From positions 124,001-188,000 of the forward strand of contig NZ_JAABOP010000002.1 of NCBI RefSeq assembly GCF_010671595.1: a stretch of 64,000 bases of DNA. Reading direction: 5' to 3'. The number at the start of each line of letters is the position of its first letter. Within the stretch, counting starts at the first letter, position 1. Source of the DNA: Muriicola jejuensis. GTDB taxonomy: Bacteria; Bacteroidota; Bacteroidia; Flavobacteriales; Flavobacteriaceae. Shown in pieces: positions 8,954-15,863 of the stretch. The position numbers and the translations under genes were made by a program. Under the pieces are notes generated by a model, which worked only from the letters and a program-made list of their open reading frames with translations, ran no database searches and had not been told where the DNA came from.

Positions 8954-8980
8954 TCCCCCGTTTCGTTAGGGGGATTTTCT
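8954..8980 (+). terminator. Terminator-like hairpin after the sulfur block
   Basis: TCCCCC (8954-8959) can pair with GGGGGA (8969-8974) around a 9-base loop, followed by TTTTCT. The stem is short, so it could be a weak terminator for the DUF2892 transcript or a leader structure for the next gene. Confidence 0.4.
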
Positions 8981-9006
8981 TAATTTAGACATGACAATCA
9001 TAGAAA

Positions 9007-9189
9007 ATGCTTAAAAATTTCATTCGGAGTGTAGGGGTCATTAACGTCATTTTACTCCTTGTCGTCCTCTCGATCATTGTCGTTTCCGAATATATGTACC
9101 TGACGGGCAATAAGCTCGACGCGATTTTCATAGCGTTCTGGGCGCCGACCATTCTTGGTTTTATGAACTATTTTAAATTCAGGAAGTGA
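9007..9189 (+). CDS. Small two-helix membrane protein, unknown function
   Basis: 60 residues with two hydrophobic stretches (about residues 9-28 and 38-56) and a basic end (NYFKFRK). I do not recognise a family. Its stop TGA overlaps the ATG of a second tiny membrane protein by one base, so the two are likely made together. Codon use resembles the neighbours. Confidence 0.6.
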   Translation: MLKNFIRSVGVINVILLLVVLSIIVVSEYMYLTGNKLDAIFIAFWAPTILGFMNYFKFRK

Positions 9190-9290
9190 TGGATTTTATT
9201 CTTGCATACTCCATCTTCGTCGGTCTGATCTTCGTGGTCTGGATGCTCTTCGTCATCAGGATGTACAAAGAACTCAACAAGAAGCACTAA
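9189..9290 (+). CDS. 33-residue single-pass membrane protein, unknown function
   Basis: The start codon overlaps the stop of the preceding 60-residue gene by one base (TGATG). It encodes 33 residues: a short outer segment (MDFILAYS), one helix of about 20 residues and a basic tail (RMYKELNKKH). The coupling to the upstream gene and the clean topology support a real gene. I cannot assign a role. It stops 20 bases before the end of the convergent exonuclease gene. Confidence 0.55.
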   Translation: MDFILAYSIFVGLIFVVWMLFVIRMYKELNKKH

Positions 9291-9310
9291 GCGGGCTTCC
9301 TCAGAAATCT

Positions 9311-10678
9311 CTAGTTTATTTCCAACAGCTTCTCACGATTCCTGAGCACATAGGAACTGATCAGTCTCCTGTCTTCCAGGGTTTCCTTTTGTGGGGTAAC
9401 AAAGGCCAGGAGATCTTCCATGGAGGAGACCTCGGTTTCCTTGGGAATAAAACCATAGCCGTAATACAGACCATCCCTCACCACTACCAGCGCATCTTCC
9501 CCAGGGTTTCTGCCTCTTTCCTTTATGATGAAGTTCTCCCTTTCCGAGGTGAGTGATGCGATGGCCTGCTGTACCTTTGTATTATAATCCGCAACGCCCT
9601 CGTTGCCCCTGCAGATCCCGTCACACGGACCCAGTCTGAAGTGGTTGCAAGTAGAGACCCCTTCCTGCAGGTGGCAGTATTTGGGACAAAGCCCAAAACG
9701 ACGGCAGAGATTTTCCAGGAGTTCCCTGCACTCCGCCAAAGAATAAAGTACCACCAGAGGGTTTGGCACACTTCCTGTTTTTGAGGAAGCCAGGTGGAGA
9801 ATACCCTCCCTGTCCTCATAAGAAAAGATCGATATCCCCTGCACTTTTCTCTTCTGTGCCCTGTTGTAAAGGGGATACAGCCTTTTGATGGCCTGGTTCT
9901 CCATGAGCAGGGCTACGAGTTCATTGCCAGACAGGTCGTATTCTATTTGTTCGGTGGCACGGCACATGCGAACCTCTTTCTCACTTCGGTCATAGAAATG
10001 GCCCAGAACCCTTTTCCTGATATTCTTGGCCTTGCCTGTGTAGATCACTTCTCCCTTGGCATTCTTGAAGTAGTAAACACCCGGTGCCTGGGGGAGCGTT
10101 TCGTACTGCCCTCTGGACAGGGAAGGCGGGAGGGTGGCCTCCTGGGACCTGGCATTCAGGAATCTCTTGAGGGTAGTTTCTATACCGGAAGAGGCCATGA
10201 TTTGTTCGAAGAGAATAACGGTGGCCTGTGCATCACCCCTTGCCCTGTGCCGGTCCTCAAGGGGTATGTTCAGAGAAGTGCATAATTTTCCAAGGCTGTA
10301 GGACCGGAACCCGGGAAATACCGTTCTGGCCAGTCGAACTGTACATAACTTCTTCCTGGAAAAGGGAATCCCGAGTTCGTTGAATTCGTTCTTGATGACG
10401 TGGTAGTCAAAATTCACGCTGTGGGCAACAAATATGCAGCCCTCCGTGATCTTCAGGATCTCCTCGGCAAGATCCCTGAAAGGAGGAGCATCGCGTACCG
10501 TATCATTGTCAATTCCCGTGAGTCCGGTAATAAAAGGCGGGATCTCACATTCCGGGTTGACCAGGGTGGTGAATTCCTCCAGGACCCTTCCACCAGAATG
10601 TTTGAAGATGGATATCTCCGTGATCTTGTTCCCCCGGATCCCGGTTCCTGTGGTCTCTATGTCTACAATGCAATACAC
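9311..10678 (-). CDS. DEDDh exonuclease fused to a GIY-YIG nuclease domain
   Basis: 455 residues. The N-terminal 165 residues are a DnaQ-like 3'-5' exonuclease of the DEDDh type: DIETTG (Asp6, Glu8), HSVNFDYHVI and HRARGDAQAT supply the acidic and histidine residues. Residues about 198-275 are a UvrC-type GIY-YIG domain starting PGVYYFKNAKGEVIYTGKAK. The remaining segment contains several cysteines (CPKYCHLQEGVSTC) as in the UvrC/Cho linker, but the UvrC RNase H and helix-hairpin-helix domains are missing. This architecture occurs widely in Bacteroidota and is thought to act in DNA repair, possibly as a Cho-like incision enzyme with an editing exonuclease. Single gene, convergent with the small membrane proteins. 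Confidence 0.85.
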   Translation of the reverse strand: MYCIVDIETTGTGIRGNKITEISIFKHSGGRVLEEFTTLVNPECEIPPFITGLTGIDNDTVRDAPPFRDLAEEILKITEGCIFVAHSVNFDYHVIKNEFNELGIPFSRKKLCTVRLARTVFPGFRSYSLGKLCTSLNIPLEDRHRARGDAQATVILFEQIMASSGIETTLKRFLNARSQEATLPPSLSRGQYETLPQAPGVYYFKNAKGEVIYTGKAKNIRKRVLGHFYDRSEKEVRMCRATEQIEYDLSGNELVALLMENQAIKRLYPLYNRAQKRKVQGISIFSYEDREGILHLASSKTGSVPNPLVVLYSLAECRELLENLCRRFGLCPKYCHLQEGVSTCNHFRLGPCDGICRGNEGVADYNTKVQQAIASLTSERENFIIKERGRNPGEDALVVVRDGLYYGYGFIPKETEVSSMEDLLAFVTPQKETLEDRRLISSYVLRNREKLLEIN

Positions 10679-10714
10679 CCTGGGAATTTCTTCCTCCTAA
10701 AGGTAACGCAAACA

Positions 10715-10746
10715 CGAAAAAAGGGCAACATCCGTTGCCCTTTCTC
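10715..10746 (-). terminator. Terminator of the YegP-like gene
   Basis: AGGGCAAC and GTTGCCCT form a strong hairpin. Read on the minus strand it is followed by a run of six T residues. It lies downstream of the minus-strand YegP-like gene and just upstream of the exonuclease start. Confidence 0.75.
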
Positions 10747-10786
10747 TCATTTCATTTTCAAAGCACGGGAGATTCCCGCGAATGAT

Positions 10787-11116
10787 TTAAGAATTGTCTA
10801 CCACTTTTGCCGAAGACGCATTCTTCTTTACAGAGGCGATACCGTTCGCCATGGAGGAGGCGGATGCATACATCTGGCTGGCGCCGATCTCCTGGCCATT
10901 GGAGGCCTTCAGGCTAAAATAGGGTTTGCCGTTTTTGGCAACTTTGCGCTCGAACATCCCGTCGTTTTTGGAATTTTTTCGAACGGACTCAATGCCATTC
11001 TCACAGGCTGCCTTGGTCTTGTAAGCTTCACTGGTAAGGATTACCTGACCGTTACCCGCTTTGAGGTTAAATCTGAATTGACCTGATTTGTCTTTTTTAA
11101 TTTCGAATTTGCCCAT
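10787..11116 (-). CDS. YegP-like (DUF1508) duplicated-repeat protein
   Basis: 109 residues made of two copies of the DUF1508 motif: GKFEIKKDKSGQFRFNLKAGNGQVI (first) and a second beginning GMFERKVAKNGKPYFSLKASNGQ, each followed by an Ala-rich helix with a GI-SV-KN pattern. This matches E. coli YegP, a small soluble protein of unknown role. The TAAATTTG box at 11139-11146 and a strong terminator on the other side indicate its own transcript. Confidence 0.85.
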   Translation of the reverse strand: MGKFEIKKDKSGQFRFNLKAGNGQVILTSEAYKTKAACENGIESVRKNSKNDGMFERKVAKNGKPYFSLKASNGQEIGASQMYASASSMANGIASVKKNASSAKVVDNS

Positions 11117-11138
11117 TTTGAAGTATTTTGAATTTTTC

Positions 11139-11146
11139 CAAATTTA
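11139..11146 (-). promoter_or_regulatory. Bacteroidota -7 box (TAAATTTG) for the YegP-like gene
   Basis: On the minus strand the sequence matches TAnnTTTG and ends 22 bases before the ATG at 11116. Surroundings are AT-rich; no clear -33 element. Confidence 0.45.
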
Positions 11147-11180
11147 CTATTAAATACCATTTTTTTTAAGCAACAGACAA

Positions 11181-11212
11181 AAAATAATCCACATTTTACG
11201 GTGGATTATTGC
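11181..11212 (-). terminator. Terminator of the 73-residue protein gene
   Basis: AATAATCCAC and GTGGATTATT form a 10-base-pair hairpin, followed on the minus strand by TTTTTT. It ends the transcript of the gene at 11267-11488. Confidence 0.75.
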
Positions 11213-11266
11213 TGTTTTATCAGATTTCGTGACAAAAAAGGTCCCTGAAATTAAAGTACTACTACT

Positions 11267-11488
11267 TTAAATCACGGGAGAACCTTTCAATCTCTTTTCT
11301 ATCTTCTGTTTTTTCTCTGTAAGCCTTTTCATGAGATCCATGAGCTCAGGATCTTTCGTCTTCTTGTAAATCTCGTTCAATGCGAGGATCAATTCTTTGG
11401 CATCCCTGGACGCCTGTACCCTATCACTGGTAGACATATGGCTCATTTTCATGTTCTCAAATGTCTCTGCTCTTTTCAGTAAATCCAT
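11267..11488 (-). CDS. Small helical hypothetical protein
   Basis: 73 residues, predicted mostly helical and highly charged, with no membrane segment: it begins MDLLKRAETFENMKMSHM and ends in a Lys/Glu-rich stretch (KRLTEKKQKIEKRLKG) that could form a coiled coil. I do not recognise a family. It is flanked by its own terminator and has a possible -7 box (TATCTTTT on the minus strand, about 25 bases upstream), so a monocistronic transcript is likely. Confidence 0.6.
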   Translation of the reverse strand: MDLLKRAETFENMKMSHMSTSDRVQASRDAKELILALNEIYKKTKDPELMDLMKRLTEKKQKIEKRLKGSPVI

Positions 11489-11576
11489 ATTGCTGTAATC
11501 TTAAACCTCTGAAAAGATAGGAAACATTTGATTGGAGTCATCACCCCCTATTCATAAACTTTTCCTATTATTTCCT

Positions 11577-11599
11577 TAAAAAAAAGCTAAGCACCTTAG
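11577..11599 (-). terminator. Possible terminator of the PKD lipoprotein gene
   Basis: On the minus strand CTAAG-GTG-CTTAG forms a short hairpin directly followed by eight T residues, about 90 bases after the stop of the PKD lipoprotein gene. The stem is only 5 base pairs, so strength is uncertain. Confidence 0.45.
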
Positions 11600-11684
11600 T
11601 GCATAGGAAATGTTACGCCCAGAGGATCCCTGATAAAATATCGTGGCGAATTCAACAACTGGATTCCTCAACTACCGCCTGAGC

Positions 11685-12038
11685 TCAGTTCGGGTCTACT
11701 ACCGTAATGAAATTCTCCCGGGTCTGGGTGTTGTTTCCTTCACTGTTGATAGCCGTGAGGGATACATCGTAGGTTCCGGGGTTGAGGTACTGAATAAAAG
11801 GTTCTACCTCCGTACTGCTGTCCGGTGTGCCCCCGGGGAAGGACCAGAGGTAAGAGGTTGCATTGAGAGATCCGTTGACAAATTGTACCCGGGTCCCTGC
11901 GCGTATGGTGGTGGCCAGGGCGTTGAATTCAGCAATGGGCGGAGTGCTGCGTTCGGGCGTAGTGTTGCCGTCGTCATTGGAACACTGCAGGTGAAGCAGT
12001 AATATCATAAGACCGATAAGGATCCTGAAAGATTTCAT
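11685..12038 (-). CDS. Small PKD-domain lipoprotein
   Basis: 117 residues from the second ATG (MKSFRILIGLMILLLHLQC). The hydrophobic start followed by Cys19 looks like a lipoprotein signal, though HLQC is a poor lipobox. Residues about 35-115 are a single PKD (Ig-like) domain: it has the typical NGSLNATSYLWSFPGG and GTYDVSLTAINSEGN strands. Such domains mediate surface protein or glycan contacts. An alternative ATG lies two codons upstream. The protein is very short for a PKD protein and has no T9SS C-terminal signal; whether it is a stand-alone binding module or a decayed remnant cannot be decided. Confidence 0.7.
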   Translation of the reverse strand: MKSFRILIGLMILLLHLQCSNDDGNTTPERSTPPIAEFNALATTIRAGTRVQFVNGSLNATSYLWSFPGGTPDSSTEVEPFIQYLNPGTYDVSLTAINSEGNNTQTRENFITVVDPN

Positions 12039-12112
12039 ACACATAGATTAGGCCCTAAAAATAGTAATTTCCGCAATGGTTTCGCAAATGATCTCACCGG
12101 GTAAAAAGAGCC

Positions 12113-13099
12113 TCAGAAATTCCTGGCATAGGTCAGGGAAACGTATTTGTGCGCCCTGGTTCCTTTCGCCTCAGGGGTCAGGATGCGGTAGCCGAAGCGA
12201 TATTCGTTCTGTCCGAACCGGTGGTGAACATCCAGACCTGCAGTAAAAAGGTGTTTCAGGGCATCGATCAGGAAAATGGAATCGTCCCCGGCCGCATTTC
12301 CTTCCAGCATGGCATTGTGGGCCACATAGCGGTAATCGGCCCTAAGACTGAAATAGATCTCCCTGGATGTCGCTCCTATGCGGTGGTGTGCCATGCTCGA
12401 TCTCAGGGGGTCCCGCCTCCCGAAATAAGAGATCCAGGTGAGTTGCCCGTACTGATCACGTGTTCCAAAGGCAAGCTCTGGCTGAATCCCGGTCCTTACC
12501 GAGAAAGGCAGGGGGGCGAGGGTCCATTCCCTGTAATAGTCCACGTAGAGGTTGGCATGGGCTGTATTGTTCATCTCCCCGGTCCATACAGGAGGGTCCG
12601 ATACTACGAAGATCTTGTGGTACCACCGCTGGAATCCCCCGGCACCTGAATTATTGCCGGCAATACCCAGGAGGAGGCTGACATCCACGGCCTGGTTTTC
12701 CTTCACCCTGGACCAGCCTGTCCTCAACCCCAGGAAACCTACGTAGGGTCTGTCCTGTTCTGAAATTTCTCTGGCCTTGATATCAGCAGGGGTATAGACC
12801 TCCTGTCCGAGTTTCAGGGTGATTTGCTGGTTCTCATCTCCTTTTTCCCAGGTGCTGAGTCGCCTGGTATATGAGAGAAAAAGGCCGGAGGAATAGTACC
12901 TGTCGCTGAGCGCAAAGAAGTCGTTGTCGTGCTGTAAACTGAGTTGGTGATTCGGTTCATTATTCCTCCGCGTACCAGTGGTAATGGTCTGGGAATAAAG
13001 TGGATTATTTATCAAGGTGACCAAAAGCAAATATCCCAAAGGAAGACTGCCATATAGACCAAAGAGAGTTTTGAGAGATGTAAGAAATTTAGGGATCAA
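12113..13099 (-). CDS. LpxR-like outer-membrane lipid A deacylase (DUF2219)
   Basis: 328 residues with a signal sequence (hydrophobic segment about 18-36) and a predicted beta-barrel ending in aromatic NF (SLTYARNF). The segment LQHDNDFFALSDRYYSSG (about 55-72) matches the LpxR family start, where the Asn-Asp pair and a following Ser/Thr help bind calcium and the lipid. The later family motif around HKIFVVSDPPVW is recognisable but the usual catalytic His/Glu spacing is not clear to me. LpxR removes the 3'-linked acyloxyacyl chain of lipid A at the cell surface. With kdsA in the same window this is part of LPS biology, but activity is unproven. Confidence 0.75.
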   Translation of the reverse strand: MIPKFLTSLKTLFGLYGSLPLGYLLLVTLINNPLYSQTITTGTRRNNEPNHQLSLQHDNDFFALSDRYYSSGLFLSYTRRLSTWEKGDENQQITLKLGQEVYTPADIKAREISEQDRPYVGFLGLRTGWSRVKENQAVDVSLLLGIAGNNSGAGGFQRWYHKIFVVSDPPVWTGEMNNTAHANLYVDYYREWTLAPLPFSVRTGIQPELAFGTRDQYGQLTWISYFGRRDPLRSSMAHHRIGATSREIYFSLRADYRYVAHNAMLEGNAAGDDSIFLIDALKHLFTAGLDVHHRFGQNEYRFGYRILTPEAKGTRAHKYVSLTYARNF

Positions 13100-13151
13100 G
13101 AAAATGTTTTGGAGGGGAAAGATAAAAATACTGAATATATGGGCCGAATTT

Positions 13152-13445
13152 TTAATCCCCGGCTTTCTCGATTTTGTTCAGGCTGTCCATCTCCTTCCTA
13201 AATCTCAGAATCATAAAACTGTCGAGTTCCTGAGAGATGCTGTCCCTCATGCGCCGCCAGTTGGCTGCATTCATTTTGCCGGTATATTCGCGGATTTGGT
13301 TAAACCTTTCCAAATTGTACCTGTTAGCCTTCCAGGCTGCTTCCGTGCTTTCCTTGTGTTTGAGGTCCTGGAGGTAGATACCGATGCCGAAGCCGATGAT
13401 CACCACCGCCAGTATTAGAAGGAATTTGGAATTAGTCAACTTCAA
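13152..13445 (-). CDS. Single-pass membrane protein, unknown function
   Basis: 97 residues: an N-terminal helix (about residues 8-25) preceded by MKLTNSK, then a charged, helical outer domain with many Arg, Glu and Asn residues (YNLERFNQIREYTGKMN). The topology suggests an inner-membrane anchor with a periplasmic helical domain, or an uncleaved signal. I do not recognise a family. It lies 52 bases downstream of the divergent edge of the LpxR-like gene and may share its transcript. Confidence 0.55.
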   Translation of the reverse strand: MKLTNSKFLLILAVVIIGFGIGIYLQDLKHKESTEAAWKANRYNLERFNQIREYTGKMNAANWRRMRDSISQELDSFMILRFRKEMDSLNKIEKAGD

Positions 13446-13597
13446 AACAGAAATTTAGGACCTCTAAGCTAGCTTAAATAAAGAAGAAGTACATGAAAAG
13501 TCTTTGATATATACTTTTATGCCGTTATATGGCCTGAGGAAGTTAGTAAATAGAGATTTCAAAATCCTTTGAAAAAGGTATGCTTCGTTACGTTGCA

Positions 13598-13720
13598 GGG
13601 AGATTACCGCGCTTCGTGCGCTGTTCTCCTGAGATCAAGTACTGCAAACCTGCCTTTGCCGGTGGCAAAGCAGTTTATTTGTTCTCCCGGAAGCAGATTT
13701 TCAGCCTTTTTCTCAAACGA
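13598..13720. repeat. Palindromic repeat, copy 1 (core 13598-13649)
   Basis: The core of about 52 bases starts GGGAGATTACCGCG and ends CTGCAAAC. It can fold with an outer stem GGAGA/TCTCC and an inner CGCGC/GTGCG stem with one wobble pair. A tail of about 71 bases with CTTTGCC...GGCAAAG and TTTTCAGCC follows and is shared with copy 2. Confidence 0.8.
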
Positions 13721-13869
13721 GGGAGATTACCGCGCTTCGCGCGCTGTTCTCCTGAGATCCCGTCCTGCAAACCTGTCTGCCGGCAGGCAGGCACAAACCC
13801 GGCTTTGCCAGAGGAAAAGCAGTTAATTTGTTCTCCTGGAAGCAAATTTTCAGCCCATTTCTCAAACGA
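13721..13869. repeat. Palindromic repeat, copy 2 (core 13721-13772), tandem to copy 1
   Basis: The core is nearly identical to copy 1 and carries the perfect inner palindrome CGCGCTTCGCGCG. The tail matches that of copy 1 (AATTTGTTCTCC, TTTTCAGCC, CTCAAACGA) but is interrupted by an extra inverted repeat at 13774-13791. The two units form a direct tandem duplication of 123 and 149 bases. Confidence 0.8.
13774..13791. repeat. Inverted repeat CTGTCTGCCGGCAGGCAG
   Basis: An almost perfect 18-base palindrome (one G-T wobble) inside the tail of repeat copy 2. Similar CTGCCTGCCGGCAGGCAG elements are found scattered in many Bacteroidota genomes. Confidence 0.6.
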
Positions 13870-13920
13870 GGGAGATTAACGCGCTTCGCGCGCTGTTCTC
13901 CGGGTCTCCGATATTGCAAA
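13870..13920. repeat. Palindromic repeat, copy 3 (diverged right end)
   Basis: The core keeps GGGAGATTA and the inner palindrome but has GGGTCTCCGATATTGCAAA instead of the usual right half, and no tail. Confidence 0.75.
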
Positions 13921-13928
13921 TAAAAATA

Positions 13929-13948
13929 CCCATTGCTGGCGCAATGGG
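13929..13948 (-). terminator. Hairpin with T-rich tail on the minus strand
   Basis: CCCATTGC and GCAATGGG pair around TGGC; on the minus strand the stem is followed by TATTTTTATTT. It could act as a second, downstream terminator for ssrA. Confidence 0.45.
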
Positions 13949-13978
13949 CTTATGGAACTTTTGCTCTAGATTTTGATC

Positions 13979-14030
13979 GGGAGATTACCGCGCTTCGCGC
14001 ACTGTTCTCCTGAGATCCCGTCCTGCAAAC
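13979..14030. repeat. Palindromic repeat, copy 4
   Basis: The core is identical to copy 2 except for CGCGCACTG in the right arm, which breaks one pair of the inner stem. A short tail with CTTTGCCAGGGGCAAAGCGG follows, related to the tails of copies 1 and 2. Confidence 0.8.
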
Positions 14031-14114
14031 ACAAACCTCGCTTTGCCAGGGGCAAAGCGGTTTTCCGTTTCCTAAATCCTTAACAGAGCAAGCTCTGTAC
14101 GGCCTCAGAAAACG

Positions 14115-14143
14115 AAAAACCCCGCCTTTTGGCGGGGTTTGTG
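14115..14143 (-). terminator. ssrA terminator
   Basis: ACCCCGCC-TTTT-GGCGGGGT forms a strong GC hairpin 9 bases beyond the ssrA 3' end. On the minus strand it is followed by TTTTTCGTTTTC, as expected for a rho-independent terminator. Confidence 0.8.
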
Positions 14144-14151
14144 AGTGATCG

Positions 14152-14545
14152 TGGAGCCGGGGAGAATCGAACTCCCGTCCAAACAAGCAATACCACTGCT
14201 TTCTACATGTTTAGGACCTGTTCGGTTTTCGATACAGGGCTGACCAGGAACCGCCTACCCTGTACTTAGCTTCTTTGATTTTGAACCCCCGCCGAAGCTA
14301 CGGGGATCCTATGTTGATTTTTATGGTGCCCCGGTGCGGATCGCCATCAACAAGGGCTATCCCGGGACATCTCGCTTCCCTGCCTTGCAGGGACGAGGCT
14401 ATATCCTACTATAATTCAGATTAAGCGGCAAGAGCGTAATTAGATTCGCCATTTAAAAGTGTGAAATATGAGATTTACGAGCTGTATCCCAGCGCTCGAC
14501 ATGCTTACAATGCCATTGGTCTCGCTGTCAAAACCAGTCGGCCCC
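14152..14545 (-). ncRNA. ssrA: tmRNA (transfer-messenger RNA)
   Basis: 394 bases. The 5' end GGGGCCG (minus strand, from 14545) pairs with CGGCTCC near the 3' end to form the alanine-tRNA-like acceptor stem, followed by A as discriminator at 14152. The T-arm GGGAG-TTCGATT-CTCCC is intact, and the 5' portion GACTGGTTTTGACAGCG is the conserved D-arm analog. The tag frame at 14450-14421 reads Gly-Glu-Ser-Asn-Tyr-Ala-Leu-Ala-Ala-stop, a Bacteroidota-type tag with GGC as resume codon. The CCA end is not encoded (CGA follows), so it must be added after transcription. It rescues stalled ribosomes with SmpB. Confidence 0.95.
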
Positions 14546-14651
14546 AATATGTTAAAGAACGTTGTCCGATAAAAAGGATTGCGAAGATACCAAAAAGTTT
14601 GCGCACCGCCTTAATTCCGTGTAATTTTGAGCAAATTCCATACCAAATCCT

Positions 14652-15857
14652 ATGATACATTTCGGAATCATCAGGGAACGCAAAAACCCCCCTGATAAAA
14701 GGGTGGTCCTGTCACCGGGAGCCTGTCAAAAAGTCCTGAAGTCCTTTCCGGAGGCTGAAATAACGGTGGAATCCTCCCCAATTCGAGTCTTTGCGGATCA
14801 GGAATATCGACAGGCCGGTATTCCTGTATCCGATTCTGTTTCGGACTGTGATGTACTCATAGGGGTTAAAGAGGTACCCATCGAGGCCCTGATCCCGAAC
14901 AAGAAATATTTCTTCTTCTCCCATACCATCAAAAAACAACCCTATAACCGAAAATTACTGAGAGCCATCCTGGAAAAGAACATAGAGCTTTATGACCACG
15001 AGGTGATCACCAATAACAAAGGCATCCGCCTTGTGGCATTTGGCCGCTATGCAGGGATCGTGGGATCCTATAACGGTATGAGGGCACTTGGACTCAAAAC
15101 CGGCACCTTTGAGATCCCGAAGGCAGAGACCCTGAAAGACAGGGAATCCCTGATCCGGGAGTTGAAGAAAGTAGATGTACCCCCGGTAAAAATCCTGCTC
15201 ACAGGGAAGGGAAGGGTAGGCAACGGGGCGAAAGAGATATTAGAGGGAATGGGACTTAAAGAGATTTCTGTTGCTGACTATCTCGGAAAGAATTTTGAAG
15301 TCCCCGTCTTTTGCCAGATCGATGTGCTCGATTACAATAGGCGAAGGGACGGGCAGGATTTACCCATGCAGGATTTCTTTGACCATCCGGAAGCCTATGA
15401 ATCCACCTTCATGCGGTTTGCCAGGGTCTCTGATCTCTACATCGCTGGCCATTTTTACGGACAGGGAGCACCTTACCTCTTCACCAGGGAAGATGCGAAG
15501 GATCCCGGTTTCAAGATCCGCGTGGTGGCCGATATCAGCTGCGACATAGACGGACCCGTGGCATCCACCCTGAGAGCTTCTACCATTGCCGATCCCATCT
15601 ATGGATATGACCCTGAAAATGAGGTCGAAACGGATTACCTCAATCCCCGGGCGATCGCTGTCATGGCTGTAGACAACCTGCCTGCCGAGTTGCCCAGGGA
15701 CGCCAGTGTAGGGTTCGGGGAGACCTTTGTGGACCACGTGATCCCTTCCTTTTTCAACGGGGATGCCGAAGGTATTCTCGAAAGGGCAAGGATGACAGAA
15801 AACGGAAGGCTTACTCCCAGATATGCCTACCTCCAGGACTACGTAGACGGGAAGTAA
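14652..15857 (+). CDS. NAD(P)-dependent amino-acid dehydrogenase (AlaDh/PNT, lysine-forming saccharopine dehydrogenase type)
   Basis: 401 residues with the N-terminal domain of the alanine dehydrogenase/transhydrogenase family: FGIIRERKNPPDKRVVLSP, VLIGVKEVP and FFFSHTIKKQPYNR. A Rossmann domain follows with LLTGKGRVGNGAKEIL near residue 185. ADISCDIDGPVAST near 300 is typical of the lysine-forming saccharopine dehydrogenase branch, which cleaves saccharopine to lysine and 2-oxoglutarate. Flavobacterial copies are usually annotated only as oxidoreductases; I favour a saccharopine dehydrogenase-like or amino-acid dehydrogenase activity. It is cytoplasmic. The gene starts 107 bases from the ssrA 5' end, divergently. 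Confidence 0.78.
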   Translation: MIHFGIIRERKNPPDKRVVLSPGACQKVLKSFPEAEITVESSPIRVFADQEYRQAGIPVSDSVSDCDVLIGVKEVPIEALIPNKKYFFFSHTIKKQPYNRKLLRAILEKNIELYDHEVITNNKGIRLVAFGRYAGIVGSYNGMRALGLKTGTFEIPKAETLKDRESLIRELKKVDVPPVKILLTGKGRVGNGAKEILEGMGLKEISVADYLGKNFEVPVFCQIDVLDYNRRRDGQDLPMQDFFDHPEAYESTFMRFARVSDLYIAGHFYGQGAPYLFTREDAKDPGFKIRVVADISCDIDGPVASTLRASTIADPIYGYDPENEVETDYLNPRAIAVMAVDNLPAELPRDASVGFGETFVDHVIPSFFNGDAEGILERARMTENGRLTPRYAYLQDYVDGK

Positions 15858-15863
15858 TCCCCT

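Larger units (their letters stand above)
13446..14151. other. Gene-free region with repeats next to ssrA
   Basis: About 700 bases without a credible gene. Two overlapping forward frames run through the repeats, but their protein merely echoes the DNA repeat period and has no start signal or family features, so I treat them as non-coding. The stretch holds four copies of a palindromic element, two further inverted repeats and the ssrA terminator. Confidence 0.6.

Noticed and set aside
9794-11086. Plus-strand frames of up to 228 residues over the exonuclease and YegP-like genes
   Set aside because: They are shadows of recognised minus-strand genes.
13569-13919. Overlapping forward and reverse frames of 68-99 residues across the repeat array
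   Set aside because: Their protein repeats follow the DNA repeat period, no start signal is present, and the composition (Cys, Arg, Pro, Ser) is unlike real neighbours.
13598-14030. CRISPR array
   Set aside because: Repeats are long, imperfect and partly tandem, spacers are not unique or regular, and no cas gene is present.
14152-14545. ssrA as integration site of a genomic island
   Set aside because: No second copy of the ssrA 3' end and no integrase in the window.
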